Source: CAYSZB01 sp964435475 | GTDB lineage: Bacteria > Chloroflexota > Anaerolineae > Anaerolineales > Anaerolineaceae | Length of the DNA: 24,193 nucleotides | Assembly: GCA_964435475.1 (NCBI GenBank) | Contig: CAYSZB010000034.1 | Coordinates: 1 to 24,193, forward strand | Reading direction: 5' to 3' | Shown here: one piece after another, positions 8,473 through 15,920 of the stretch | Layout of the letters: every line of letters begins with the position of its first letter | Position numbering within the stretch: the stretch's first letter is position 1 | Position numbers and translations under genes: made by a program | The notes under the pieces: model-generated | Database searches by the model: none | What the model saw: only the letters and a program-made list of their open reading frames with translations | Told to the model about the DNA's origin: nothing

Positions 8473-8500
8473 ATTATGCCAGGCCAATTGGCTATAGCAA
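8473..8500 (-). promoter_or_regulatory. candidate murJ promoter
   Basis: On the minus strand TTGCTA (8500-8495) and CATAAT (8478-8473) are 16 bases apart and 28 bases upstream of the murJ start. TATACT (8470-8465) is an alternative -10. The element lies in the 108-base gap shared with the divergent modification operon. Confidence 0.4.
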
Positions 8501-8521
8501 ACTTTTTTGAGGCATGCATGT

Positions 8522-8530
8522 TGATATAAT
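8522..8530 (+). promoter_or_regulatory. extended -10 promoter of the modification operon
   Basis: TGA followed by a perfect TATAAT (8525-8530) is an extended -10 element 23 bases before the ATG at 8554. No -35 consensus lies at the right distance. Expected initiation near 8537 gives a very short leader containing only an AGG core (8546-8548) as possible ribosome-binding sequence. It is the only promoter candidate I see for the five-gene run. Confidence 0.5.
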
Positions 8531-8553
8531 AACCATGAAACAGACAGGCTCAA

Positions 8554-9261
8554 ATGAAACCAGAAAAAACAGTTGGCTCGCTTTATATCGTGGCAACACC
8601 CATTGGCAACCCTGAGGATATCACTTTACGGGCGATCCATATTTTAAAGCATGCCGATGCCATCATATGCGAGGAATTTAAAGAAGGTTCAAAATTATTA
8701 CATTCGCTGGATATCCAGAACAACCTTGTCACCCTGAATGAGCATAACGAAGCAGAAGTGACTGACCAGATCATCAGCGACCTGGCTTTGGGAAAAACAT
8801 TTGCCCTGGTTTCGGATTGTGGTACGCCAAATTTTGCCGACCCAGGAAAGAAGCTGATCAATGAACTCATGGGCACCGGCATAAAGGTCATACCCATTCC
8901 AGGCACCTCATCACTAATGACCGCTCTGTCAGTCTGTGCTTTTCGCATGGATCAATTCCGGTTTGTCGGCTTTTTACCGCCAAAGCAGGAATTAAGAAAA
9001 AGCATCCTGCAATCGTTGAAAAGGGAGTCTGTGCCTTTAATCCTAATGGATACACCCTACCGCCTGGGGCGTTTGCTGGTTGAACTCAGTGAGATTTTCG
9101 GCAAGGAACAAACCATTTTCCTGGGTTGTGACCTGACAATGCCAAGCGAATTGATCCTGCATGGATCTCTTGACATGATCAGCAAGAGGATAGGTTCCCA
9201 AAAGAAGGAATTCATCTTAATTGTGGATAGCCCCTCAAAGAACAAGAGGAAGTTTGACTAA
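8554..9261 (+). CDS. RsmI-like (tetrapyrrole-methylase family) methyltransferase, divergent paralog
   Basis: A SAM-dependent methyltransferase of the family whose characterised member RsmI 2'-O-methylates C1402 of 16S rRNA. The 235-residue product keeps the start pattern YIVATPIGNPEDITLRA (residues 11-27), a glycine-rich SDCGTPNFADPG loop (87-98), VIPIPGTSSLMTAL, a GFLPPK segment and a TPYR segment. It differs at the conserved AEDTR position, which reads CEEFKEG (39-45), and lacks the C-terminal helix-turn-helix of E. coli RsmI. A second member closer to standard RsmI lies at 16621-17334, so this copy probably has a changed target or specificity. It is the first of five overlapping genes; its stop overlaps the proposed start of the TGT-like gene by 8 bases. 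Confidence is high for the family, low for the exact nucleotide. Confidence 0.85.
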   Translation: MKPEKTVGSLYIVATPIGNPEDITLRAIHILKHADAIICEEFKEGSKLLHSLDIQNNLVTLNEHNEAEVTDQIISDLALGKTFALVSDCGTPNFADPGKKLINELMGTGIKVIPIPGTSSLMTALSVCAFRMDQFRFVGFLPPKQELRKSILQSLKRESVPLILMDTPYRLGRLLVELSEIFGKEQTIFLGCDLTMPSELILHGSLDMISKRIGSQKKEFILIVDSPSKNKRKFD

Positions 9262-10348
9262 ACGCGCCTTTGTCCTTCACAGAAAGTCTCTTTCACTTCC
9301 ACTGTTCATGCCCGATGCAACATTTGGCTTTGTCAAGAGTGTCCTAAGCCAGGACCTAAAAAGTGTCGGCATCCAGGCCCTGGTGATGAACGCTTTTCAC
9401 CTGATGCAAAAGCCGGGTTCCAGTGTGGTGCAATCCCTGGGCGGTTTGCACCAGATGGCGGGCTGGGAAAACCCGATCATCACTGATTCAGGCGGCTTCC
9501 AGGCCTATTCGCTGATCCACCAGAACAAGAAATTCGGCAGTCTGAACGAGAATGGGATCATTTTTCGCCCTGAGGGGACAGACCGCAAACTCCAATTGAC
9601 CCCTGAGAAAAGCATACAACTGCAGGTAGGCTTCGAGTCAGACGTTGTCATTTGCCTGGATGACTGCACCCACGTGGACGCGCCATATTCAGAACAGGAA
9701 CTTTCAGTAAACCGCACAATTGCCTGGGCAAGCCGCTGTAAGAAAGAATTCGAACACCAGGTTGAGTTACGTAAATTGCCGGTTGAAAAGACGCCACAAA
9801 TATTTGGTGTGATCCAGGGTGGTGGATTCTTTGACCTGCGCAAGCGGTGTGCTGAAGCACTGCTTGAGATTGGCTTTGATGGCTTCGGGTTTGGGGGTTG
9901 GCCGCTGGACAGCCAGGGCAACCTGCTGGTGGAAATTCTGCAACAGGTGCGTGAGTTGATCCCCCAACAATTCCTGATACACGCCCTCGGGATCGGGCAC
10001 CCCGAAAACCTGTTGACATGTTTTAACCTGGGGTATGACATTTTCGATTGCGCCATGCCGACAAGGGATGCCAGGCACGGCCGGCTTTATGCAATGAACG
10101 CACCAGCATCAAGAATATCTGACCCAAAAGACTGGTTTCATTATGCATATATCGGTGACGAGCGCTGGATCAAGAATGCTCAACCCATCTCCCCGCTTTG
10201 TGATTGTCCCTGCTGTGCACACTACAGCATCGGTTACCTGCACCACCTCTTCAAAATGAATGACAATTCATATCACCGCCTGGCAACCCTGCACAATCTA
10301 CGCTTTATGACCCAATTGACAGGTTTATTGGCAGATGAACAAGCCTGA
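9254..10348 (+). CDS. TGT-like tRNA-guanine transglycosylase family enzyme
   Basis: TGT enzymes swap guanine for a 7-deazaguanine base; bacterial TGT does this at tRNA position 34. Counted from the TTG start, the 364-residue protein has the base-binding Asp in TDSGGFQ (78), Asp136 in CLDDCT, Gln188 in GVIQGG, the nucleophile Asp265 in FDCAMPTR, and zinc ligands Cys316, Cys318, Cys321 and His347. All catalytic and metal residues are therefore present, and there is no PUA domain of the archaeal type. The loop after the Gly-Gly pair, usually GGLAVGE, reads GGWPLDS (214-220), so the pocket for the base side chain is altered. I prefer TTG at 9254, which has AGAGGAAG just before it, over the in-frame ATG at 9221, which adds 11 residues unlike the family. 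It overlaps both neighbours. Base and nucleic-acid substrate are uncertain. Confidence 0.85.
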   Translation: MTKRAFVLHRKSLSLPLFMPDATFGFVKSVLSQDLKSVGIQALVMNAFHLMQKPGSSVVQSLGGLHQMAGWENPIITDSGGFQAYSLIHQNKKFGSLNENGIIFRPEGTDRKLQLTPEKSIQLQVGFESDVVICLDDCTHVDAPYSEQELSVNRTIAWASRCKKEFEHQVELRKLPVEKTPQIFGVIQGGGFFDLRKRCAEALLEIGFDGFGFGGWPLDSQGNLLVEILQQVRELIPQQFLIHALGIGHPENLLTCFNLGYDIFDCAMPTRDARHGRLYAMNAPASRISDPKDWFHYAYIGDERWIKNAQPISPLCDCPCCAHYSIGYLHHLFKMNDNSYHRLATLHNLRFMTQLTGLLADEQA

Positions 10349-11156
10349 CCCCCTGACGATCGATAAATTGGTGGAGGCAGTAACTGCCAATTCCGTTTAT
10401 AAAACCATGGATCACCTGCTTATCAGGCGTATCGTCGAAGAAGCACTTCCCCGGTATAAGAAACCTGGCGAAGTGATCAAATCTGCAAGAAAAAAACTGC
10501 ACCAGGTTGGCTCGGCTTACCTGAACAAGAATTACAACTATGCGCAATGGTCTGAAAGGTTGACGTCCCTGCCAAAAGAGATCGTGCATCCAGATGTCAG
10601 GCAATTCTGCCTGGATGTGATGCCGTTTCACGCATCCACCAGCGAGCGTTTGCCCATCCTGGAGCAATTCTACAGTACCGCGCTTGCCCCCATCGGAAAA
10701 ATTCACTCAATCCTCGACCTGGCTTGCGGGCTGAACCCGCTGGCCATCCCCTGGATGAACCTGGAGGATGGTGCCAGGTATGAAGCATGCGATATCTTTA
10801 CGGATCTCATCGCCTTTGTCGCTGATTTCTTTTCCCATTTTTCACTCAACGCCCGGGCATATGTGAGCGACCTGCTCCAGGTAGACAGGCTACCCCACTT
10901 TCAGCTGGTCCTGCTGTTAAAAACCATCCCCTGCCTCGAACAGGTGGATAAGGAAATCGGAAAGAAGATCCTGACTGCCATCAATGCAGATCATGTGCTG
11001 GTCTCCTTCCCGGTGAAAAGCCTGGGCGGGGCGGAAAAAGGCATGAAGAAAAATTACGCCGATCATTTCCTTCAAATTGTCGACCAGGAACGTTGGGATG
11101 TCGCCAGGTTTGAGTTTTCAACGGAATTAGCCTTTCGATTGTCATCCAGGTCATGA
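10335..11156 (+). CDS. ArmA/Rmt-family 16S rRNA (guanine-1405 N7)-methyltransferase homolog
   Basis: Characterised relatives (ArmA, RmtA-H, and FmrO/Sgm/GrmA of aminoglycoside producers) methylate N7 of G1405 in 16S rRNA and give high resistance to gentamicin-type and kanamycin-type drugs. The 273-residue product has their architecture: an N-terminal helical rRNA-binding part (YKTMDHLLIRRIVEE, KKLHQVGSAY), HASTSERL (99-106), the SAM motif ILDLACGLNPLAIPWM (126-141), LLLKTIPCLE (193-202), and SFPVKSLGGAEKGM (224-237) followed by NY. These segments match ArmA/RmtB nearly residue for residue, so it looks catalytically intact. It overlaps the TGT-like gene by 14 bases and the next paralog by 4 (ATGA). 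No mobile element flanks it, so it looks native. Family assignment is firm; the methylated base and resistance phenotype are inferred. Confidence 0.9.
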   Translation: MNKPDPLTIDKLVEAVTANSVYKTMDHLLIRRIVEEALPRYKKPGEVIKSARKKLHQVGSAYLNKNYNYAQWSERLTSLPKEIVHPDVRQFCLDVMPFHASTSERLPILEQFYSTALAPIGKIHSILDLACGLNPLAIPWMNLEDGARYEACDIFTDLIAFVADFFSHFSLNARAYVSDLLQVDRLPHFQLVLLLKTIPCLEQVDKEIGKKILTAINADHVLVSFPVKSLGGAEKGMKKNYADHFLQIVDQERWDVARFEFSTELAFRLSSRS

Positions 11157-11974
11157 AAACAAGTCACTTCGAACCGGAAAAACTGATCGATACGCTGCGA
11201 TCGTCCAGGAAATATCGCGACCTGGACCTTCCATATGACTTCCTGCATGACGTTCTGCTGACAGAATCTGGAAACTCTCAAGATGCAACCATGATTGAGG
11301 CAAAATTCCGGAAAAAAGTCCATGAAGTCATTGCCCCTTACCTTGAAACGATCAACTACACCAAGGAAACAGCCGCTTTGCAGGAATTCTTTCAAGAGCA
11401 TCCCCTATCAAGTAGCAGGGAATATTGCACTTCCATTCTTTCCCGCCATTCCTCCACGCGGGAGCGCCTGCAGCACCTGGATCAACTATACCCGGCTTTG
11501 TTTGACATCACCGGGAAGCCCCGACTGCTCGTCGACCTGGCGTGTGGATTAAATCCATTCAGCCTGCCCTGGATGGGTTTGGATACTGCCACGAGGTATT
11601 TCGCGTATGACATTCACAAACCAAGGGTTGACCTGGTCAACCAGTTTTTCGGCATTATGGGCTTTGAACCTCTCGCCATACACCAGGATTTCCTGTTACA
11701 CCCCCCCGGTTTTCAACCTGATGTAACCTTTACCTTTAAAGAAATCCATCGGATCGAAAAAAGAAAAGCAGGAGCGGTAAAAGCCTTTCTAGGTGCATAC
11801 AGGTCCGTCTGGGTGATACTCTCTTTGCCGGATACGGACCTGAAAGGGCATCACGACCTGAGATCACAACACCGCCTCCTGGTTGAGCGCTGCATCCCTA
11901 AAAATTACAACTACGTCCAAGAACTCAGCCTGGGTAGTGAATCATTCTATTTTTTAAGGCTGATCGATGGTTAA
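11153..11974 (+). CDS. second, divergent ArmA/Rmt-family methyltransferase homolog
   Basis: Tandem paralog of the preceding gene and the same length (273 residues). It keeps the helical N-terminal part (KYRDLDLPYDFLHDVLL, KKVHEVIAPY), HSSTRERLQHLD (99-110) and the SAM motif LVDLACGLNPFSLPWMGL (126-143). The LLLK segment is replaced by TFTFKEIHRIEKR (192-204). The SFPxKSLGGxxKGM block, which in ArmA/RmtB helps form the catalytic site, is replaced by LSLPDTDLKGHHDL (223-236). The SAM pocket thus seems kept while the target-base side is rebuilt. It may methylate another position, act as a partner of the first copy, or be inactive. It starts in an ATGA overlap with the upstream gene and overlaps the RsmF-like gene by 8 bases, so all three are probably made together. 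Confidence 0.8.
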   Translation: MKTSHFEPEKLIDTLRSSRKYRDLDLPYDFLHDVLLTESGNSQDATMIEAKFRKKVHEVIAPYLETINYTKETAALQEFFQEHPLSSSREYCTSILSRHSSTRERLQHLDQLYPALFDITGKPRLLVDLACGLNPFSLPWMGLDTATRYFAYDIHKPRVDLVNQFFGIMGFEPLAIHQDFLLHPPGFQPDVTFTFKEIHRIEKRKAGAVKAFLGAYRSVWVILSLPDTDLKGHHDLRSQHRLLVERCIPKNYNYVQELSLGSESFYFLRLIDG

Positions 11975-13481
11975 TAAAGGCGCTTTCCCTGCTGCAGACC
12001 ACCTGGTTGGGTCAGACCCAGCCCTGGAACGCTATAAAGGGATCCTCGGTCAACAAGGCTACCAGGAGCTTCTCTCAACCCTGGAGAAACCCTTGCCGGG
12101 TGCCATCCGCATCAACACGCTCAAAGTGGATCCCCACAGGTCGATTGAAAAATGGCAAAAGTTATATAACTGGGATATCAAATGCGTTCCTTATTATGAA
12201 CATGGCTGGCAGATAAGAGACCCTGAAGTGTCAATTTCCAGGACCATCGAACACAGCATGGGCGAATATTACGTCCAGGATGCCGCGTCGATGCTGCCGG
12301 TCTCACTCTTCGATAAGTCAAATTTCAAGCACAGTCTCATCCTGGATATGGCGGCTTCCCCCGGCGGCAAAACAACCCATATCTCGGATATCACCCGCGA
12401 TGGATCGCTGATCATTGCCAATGATGGCAGTGCCAGCCGCATCCAGGCCTTGAAGGTCGTCCTTCAGAACTGGGGGTCGATCAACTTTGCCATCACCAAC
12501 TACCCGGGCGAACAGATAGGGAACTGGTACCCTGACACTTTTGATGCCATACTCCTGGATGCCCCCTGCAGTATGGAAAACCTGCGTCACGGGATCCACC
12601 AGGAAGCCCGCCAGACAACCACAACTGAACGCCTGCGCCTTTCACAGAGACAGTTCAGCCTGCTGGAAAGCGCCTTTAAGGCACTGAAAAGCGGGGGGCA
12701 ACTGGTCTACGCCACATGTTCCCTGGCACCCGAAGAAGATGAAATGGTCCTGGATGCATTGCTCAAAAAGTATCCCCGGGAAGCACGCATCGTTGATATT
12801 CCAAAGAGCATAATTGATGCGCCAGGTCTGACCAGGTTCGGTGACCAGGAGTTAGAGCCTTCTCTTAGAAATGCCTTACGCTTATGGCCTCATATTGCAG
12901 ACACGAGCGGTTTCTTTTGTGCAAAGATTGATAAGCTGGGTCCTGTGTCAAACAGCGAACAACAAATTCCCTCAAGGGATTTTGCAAAAACAGGCCTGCG
13001 CGCTTTACAGGCAAATGAGGTCTCACAAATTACTGGAGCAATTTCCGATGATTTTGGATTTGATATCCAGGAAGCGTTGGATACCCTGGATGTCGATCTT
13101 TTTTCGCGCAATAACGCAATTTTCCTGATCCCGCGCAGGTTTCACAGCGAGTTCAACAGCTGGCCTTTTCACTCTCTGGGCATGCAGATCGGCAAACTCA
13201 TCGGCCAAACATTCCGCCCCACCCATGAACTCCTCAGCCGCTTTGGCTACCACTTTACAAAGGGCATCGTCTACCTGCCGGATGAGCAGGTTGGTATGTG
13301 GATGGCAGGCCTGGATCTGCGCAGTGATCTACCCCAGGCACCGGCAGACGGAAGAACTAGCCTGGTGATGGATAATCATGGGCGAATCCTGGGCGGGGGA
13401 AAGGTGCAGGCTAATCGCCTGAGAAATTTACTGCCATCTCACTGCTTGTTACAAGGGATATCTTCCAAAAACCGCAGATAA
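11967..13481 (+). CDS. RsmF-like rRNA (cytosine-C5) methyltransferase
   Basis: A NOL1/NOP2/Sun-family m5C methyltransferase; E. coli RsmF modifies C1407 of 16S rRNA. The 504-residue protein has the N-terminal RNA-binding segment (PGAIRINTLKVD, 44-55), the SAM loop MAASPGGKTTHIS (128-140), motif IV DAPCS (catalytic-pair Cys201) and motif VI YATCSL (nucleophile Cys251). A C-terminal PUA-like region follows (LGMQIGKLIGQTFRPTHEL and onward), which is typical of RsmF and absent from RsmB. Oddity: the Gly that usually follows DAPCS is replaced (DAPCSMENLRHG). It is the last gene of the overlapping run, and its 3' end overlaps the convergent acyltransferase gene by 43 bases with no terminator visible. 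The site of action is inferred from the family and from its neighbours. Confidence 0.9.
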   Translation: MVNKGAFPAADHLVGSDPALERYKGILGQQGYQELLSTLEKPLPGAIRINTLKVDPHRSIEKWQKLYNWDIKCVPYYEHGWQIRDPEVSISRTIEHSMGEYYVQDAASMLPVSLFDKSNFKHSLILDMAASPGGKTTHISDITRDGSLIIANDGSASRIQALKVVLQNWGSINFAITNYPGEQIGNWYPDTFDAILLDAPCSMENLRHGIHQEARQTTTTERLRLSQRQFSLLESAFKALKSGGQLVYATCSLAPEEDEMVLDALLKKYPREARIVDIPKSIIDAPGLTRFGDQELEPSLRNALRLWPHIADTSGFFCAKIDKLGPVSNSEQQIPSRDFAKTGLRALQANEVSQITGAISDDFGFDIQEALDTLDVDLFSRNNAIFLIPRRFHSEFNSWPFHSLGMQIGKLIGQTFRPTHELLSRFGYHFTKGIVYLPDEQVGMWMAGLDLRSDLPQAPADGRTSLVMDNHGRILGGGKVQANRLRNLLPSHCLLQGISSKNRR

Positions 13482-14128
13482 TGGGTTGTCGCATTCTCAA
13501 CATCACTGTAGTAGCCGCGATTTTGCTCGGGCAGCAACTTTGCCAGCTGGAACATTACCTCATCAGTAGCAAGGCTTCTTGTCTGCTGGTCAGGAAATTT
13601 TGAATCCAAAGCAAGCGAAAAGGGCGTTCCAACCCTGAAGAATACTTTTGTCCGTTTCAGCTTGCGGAAGTTCTCGTGGAATTTCTCAGTTCCATATAAT
13701 CCCACAGGAATGATCGGTGCATTGCTTTTCTGGGCAATGGCCAAAATCCCGGGATTTCCCTTGATCAGTTTCCCGTCATTCGTCCGCGTTCCTTCAGGCG
13801 CCAGAACCAGGATCTTCTTATCTTCCAAAGCCTTGAGCGCTGTCTTTAAAGCGGTAAAATCCGCGGTTCCCCGGTTGACCGGGATGCCATGCCAGGTGTT
13901 GAACAGGAATCGCAAAAAGGGGCTGTCAAATGTCTCTTTTTTGACCAGGGAAACAAATTTTCGCGGCCAAAGGTAAGAAAATACCAGGGGGGCATCCAAA
14001 AAATTGATGTGATTGCCAAACAGGATCAATGGTCCGTCTTTGGGAATTTGACTGAGCGTGCCATAATCGATCTTGCAAAGAACCCACAGCAGGAACTTGA
14101 TGATGATGTTGACAAAAGCTTCACGCAT
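13439..14128 (-). CDS. plsC: 1-acyl-sn-glycerol-3-phosphate acyltransferase (PlsC family)
   Basis: Transfers an acyl chain to lysophosphatidic acid to form phosphatidic acid at the membrane. The 229-residue product shows the family blocks in order: a hydrophobic N-terminus, the catalytic HX4D in GNHINFLDAP (His40, Asp45), FLFNTWHGIPVNRG (74-87), APEGTRTNDG (110-119), and a final NAPIIPVGLYG segment. It lies 6 bases downstream of the lipid-kinase gene, so the two phosphatidic-acid-forming activities are co-expressed. No clear ribosome-binding sequence is seen, consistent with coupling. The gene ends inside the 3' end of the RsmF-like gene on the other strand. Confidence 0.92.
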   Translation of the reverse strand: MREAFVNIIIKFLLWVLCKIDYGTLSQIPKDGPLILFGNHINFLDAPLVFSYLWPRKFVSLVKKETFDSPFLRFLFNTWHGIPVNRGTADFTALKTALKALEDKKILVLAPEGTRTNDGKLIKGNPGILAIAQKSNAPIIPVGLYGTEKFHENFRKLKRTKVFFRVGTPFSLALDSKFPDQQTRSLATDEVMFQLAKLLPEQNRGYYSDVENATTHYLRFLEDIPCNKQ

Positions 14129-14134
14129 GAAAAG

Positions 14135-15061
14135 TTATGCCTCAGTGATCAGTTCGATCTGGTTGTGATGGTTGATCAGGGTGATTTGTTCACCTTTTTC
14201 GCAAATGGTTTCGCCATCGGCATGACACGCCAGTGTTCCTTTTAGGGCGCTGATCTTCACCTTGCTTGAAAGGGGCATTTTTACCAGGGGATGCCCGGCA
14301 TGGGTCCCACCCATCACTTTTACCAGCAACTTCAACAACTGGATGCGGGATGACTGTTCCACGATCAACATGCTGAACAACCCATCATCCGGTTTCGATT
14401 CAGGGGCGATCATGAAAGTGCCGCCGAGGCGTACCCCGTTCATGGTGGTGACCATTGCACAGGCCTGTTCAATTGTCTGATCATCCAGTTCAATTTTTAA
14501 AAGAGGTCGTTCGTAGTGAAAGAACAATGTGCTCAGGGCACCCAAAACATAGGCCGGGGCACCGTTCAAAAAAGCCGGTAATTTTGCTGCTTCAAACCCC
14601 ACAATCGTGTCAAACCCGATACCCACACCATTGCCAAAATACATTCCCTCGGGATAAGCTCCGCCAATCACCTGCCCCACATCAATGTGCCTGGTTTTTC
14701 CCACAAGGATGGAGTTAATGCTTTCGTTTAGCCCCGGTTTGATGCCCATACTGGCAGCGAAGTCGTTGCCGCGCCCCAACGGGATGACGCCCATCTTGGC
14801 GACCGCTTTGCCATCCTTTTTGGCAGTCATTAGTGCATTGACCACCTTGTTGGCGGTGCCGTCCCCCCCACCTGCCACCACGACGTCATATCCATTGGCA
14901 CCGGCGTTATACGCCAGCTCATAAACATGCTCGGCCGATTCGGTCTTGACCAGGTCAAAATCAAGTTTTGCCTCGTTTAAGATCTGTTTGATTGAAGGAA
15001 TCGATTTTTCAGCCTGCCACTTGCCGGCTGAAGGATTGATGATAACTAGGTACTTGGTCAT
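14135..15061 (-). CDS. diacylglycerol kinase family lipid kinase
   Basis: A soluble or membrane-associated ATP-dependent lipid kinase of the DAGK catalytic (YegS/DgkB) family, likely phosphorylating diacylglycerol to phosphatidic acid. The 308-residue protein has the N-terminal IINPSAGK (7-14), the nucleotide loop VVAGGGDGTANKVVNAL (61-77), IPLGRGNDFAASMGI (93-107), and a C-terminal beta domain with MIAPESKPDDGLF. Length and motifs agree with DgkB/YegS; the exact lipid cannot be told from sequence. GGAGA lies 11 bases before the ATG. The plsC-like gene follows directly, pointing to phospholipid or lysophospholipid recycling. Confidence 0.9.
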   Translation of the reverse strand: MTKYLVIINPSAGKWQAEKSIPSIKQILNEAKLDFDLVKTESAEHVYELAYNAGANGYDVVVAGGGDGTANKVVNALMTAKKDGKAVAKMGVIPLGRGNDFAASMGIKPGLNESINSILVGKTRHIDVGQVIGGAYPEGMYFGNGVGIGFDTIVGFEAAKLPAFLNGAPAYVLGALSTLFFHYERPLLKIELDDQTIEQACAMVTTMNGVRLGGTFMIAPESKPDDGLFSMLIVEQSSRIQLLKLLVKVMGGTHAGHPLVKMPLSSKVKISALKGTLACHADGETICEKGEQITLINHHNQIELITEA

Positions 15062-15152
15062 AATATTGATGAGTTCTCCGATTTACTGGTAATAACTAAT
15101 GGTTTAACACGGTAAGTGACAATAGGTTCCCATTATTTTGCTATAGACGCAT

Positions 15153-15878
15153 TTATTCTGGACAATTCAACAGGTAAAATGCTGCCGCGATGGCTGCCGT
15201 CTCCATCCTGAGGATCGGTTTGCCCAGGGAGATCACCTGTGCCCCATGCTCTTTTGCCATTGCCGCCTCTTCTTCTGAGAATCCGCCTTCCGGGCCAATG
15301 AACAAGGCGATCGATCGACCTTTGATCAAACCCAATTTCCCGATCGCCACTGAAAGATCGGCTTCTTCCCAGGCAAATAACACCTGCCCATGCTGAGCGC
15401 TCGCTGTCTCCAATGCAGTCGTGAACATCACCGGATCATGCAGCATCGGGATCCTTCCCCTGCTGGATTGTTCAGCTGCTTCGCGCAGGATCGTTATACA
15501 ACGGTCTTTCTTTTCCAAAAATCGCTTGCCATCAACCAGGCTGCGGGAGCTGACAAAGGGATGGAATTCGGATATGCCGATTTCGGTGCACTTCTGCAGC
15601 ACCAGCTCAAATTTTTCCCGCTGCGTCAGGCTGATGAACAGGCTCACTTTAAAATCCGGTTCACGCTCCACTTTTCGGGATGACAAAACATTTCCACTTA
15701 TCATATCATCACCCGGGTTGTCGATCTCAACCTCGAATTCATAGCCTGTATTGTCCAGCACAACAATATGGCTGTTTGCTTTCAACCGTAGAACATTTCT
15801 GACCTGTTGTGATGCTGCCTGGGTTAATACCACCCTGTCTGCGTTAATATTTTGTTTCGGAATAAAAAATCTATGCAT
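15153..15878 (-). CDS. rsmE: 16S rRNA (uracil-1498 N3)-methyltransferase
   Basis: SPOUT-class methyltransferase that makes m3U1498 in helix 44 of 16S rRNA, next to the P site. The 241-residue product has an N-terminal PUA-like domain (MHRFFIPKQ, QQVRNVLRLK), KCTEIGISEF (96-105), REAAEQSSR (132-140), and the trefoil-knot SAM site FIGPEGGFSEEE (193-204) and SLGKPILRMETAAIAA (217-232). All are characteristic of RsmE and intact. GGAAG lies 7 bases upstream of the ATG. It stands alone, 91 bases upstream of the lipid-kinase gene, and is divergent from the Q-precursor transporter with only 42 bases between start codons. Confidence 0.95.
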   Translation of the reverse strand: MHRFFIPKQNINADRVVLTQAASQQVRNVLRLKANSHIVVLDNTGYEFEVEIDNPGDDMISGNVLSSRKVEREPDFKVSLFISLTQREKFELVLQKCTEIGISEFHPFVSSRSLVDGKRFLEKKDRCITILREAAEQSSRGRIPMLHDPVMFTTALETASAQHGQVLFAWEEADLSVAIGKLGLIKGRSIALFIGPEGGFSEEEAAMAKEHGAQVISLGKPILRMETAAIAAAFYLLNCPE

Positions 15879-15893
15879 TTTGTGACTTCCATG

Positions 15894-15899
15894 TATACT
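15894..15899 (+). promoter_or_regulatory. candidate -10 element in the rsmE/yhhQ divergent gap
   Basis: TATACT (15894-15899) is a good -10 for the transporter gene. Its core GTATAC is symmetric, so the same bases also offer TATACA to the minus strand toward rsmE. No convincing -35 is visible in either direction, and the only other space is 42 bases, so this assignment is weak. Confidence 0.3.
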
Positions 15900-15920
15900 T
15901 AGTCATTGGAGATGAACCGC

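Noticed and set aside
7835..8497. A 220-codon open frame on the plus strand.
   Set aside because: It is antisense to murJ, composed of the complement of hydrophobic codons, and has no homology or ribosome-binding signal.
8535..8553. ATG at 8535, closer to the -10 element, as start of the RsmI-like gene.
   Set aside because: It is out of frame with the conserved protein; the ATG at 8554 is in frame and fits the family start.
9505..10056. A 183-codon open frame on the minus strand within the TGT-like gene.
   Set aside because: Ser/Arg/Pro-rich shadow of a well-conserved gene with no start signal.
9254..10348. The TGT-like gene as DpdA, a DNA-modifying relative.
   Set aside because: It keeps the standard TGT length, zinc site and tRNA-binding PTRxARxG segment, and none of the other dpd genes is nearby.
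10335..11974. The ArmA/Rmt-like genes as a recently acquired resistance island.
   Set aside because: No transposase, integron or repeat flanks them, they are fused by overlaps to neighbours, and their base usage looks like the surroundings.
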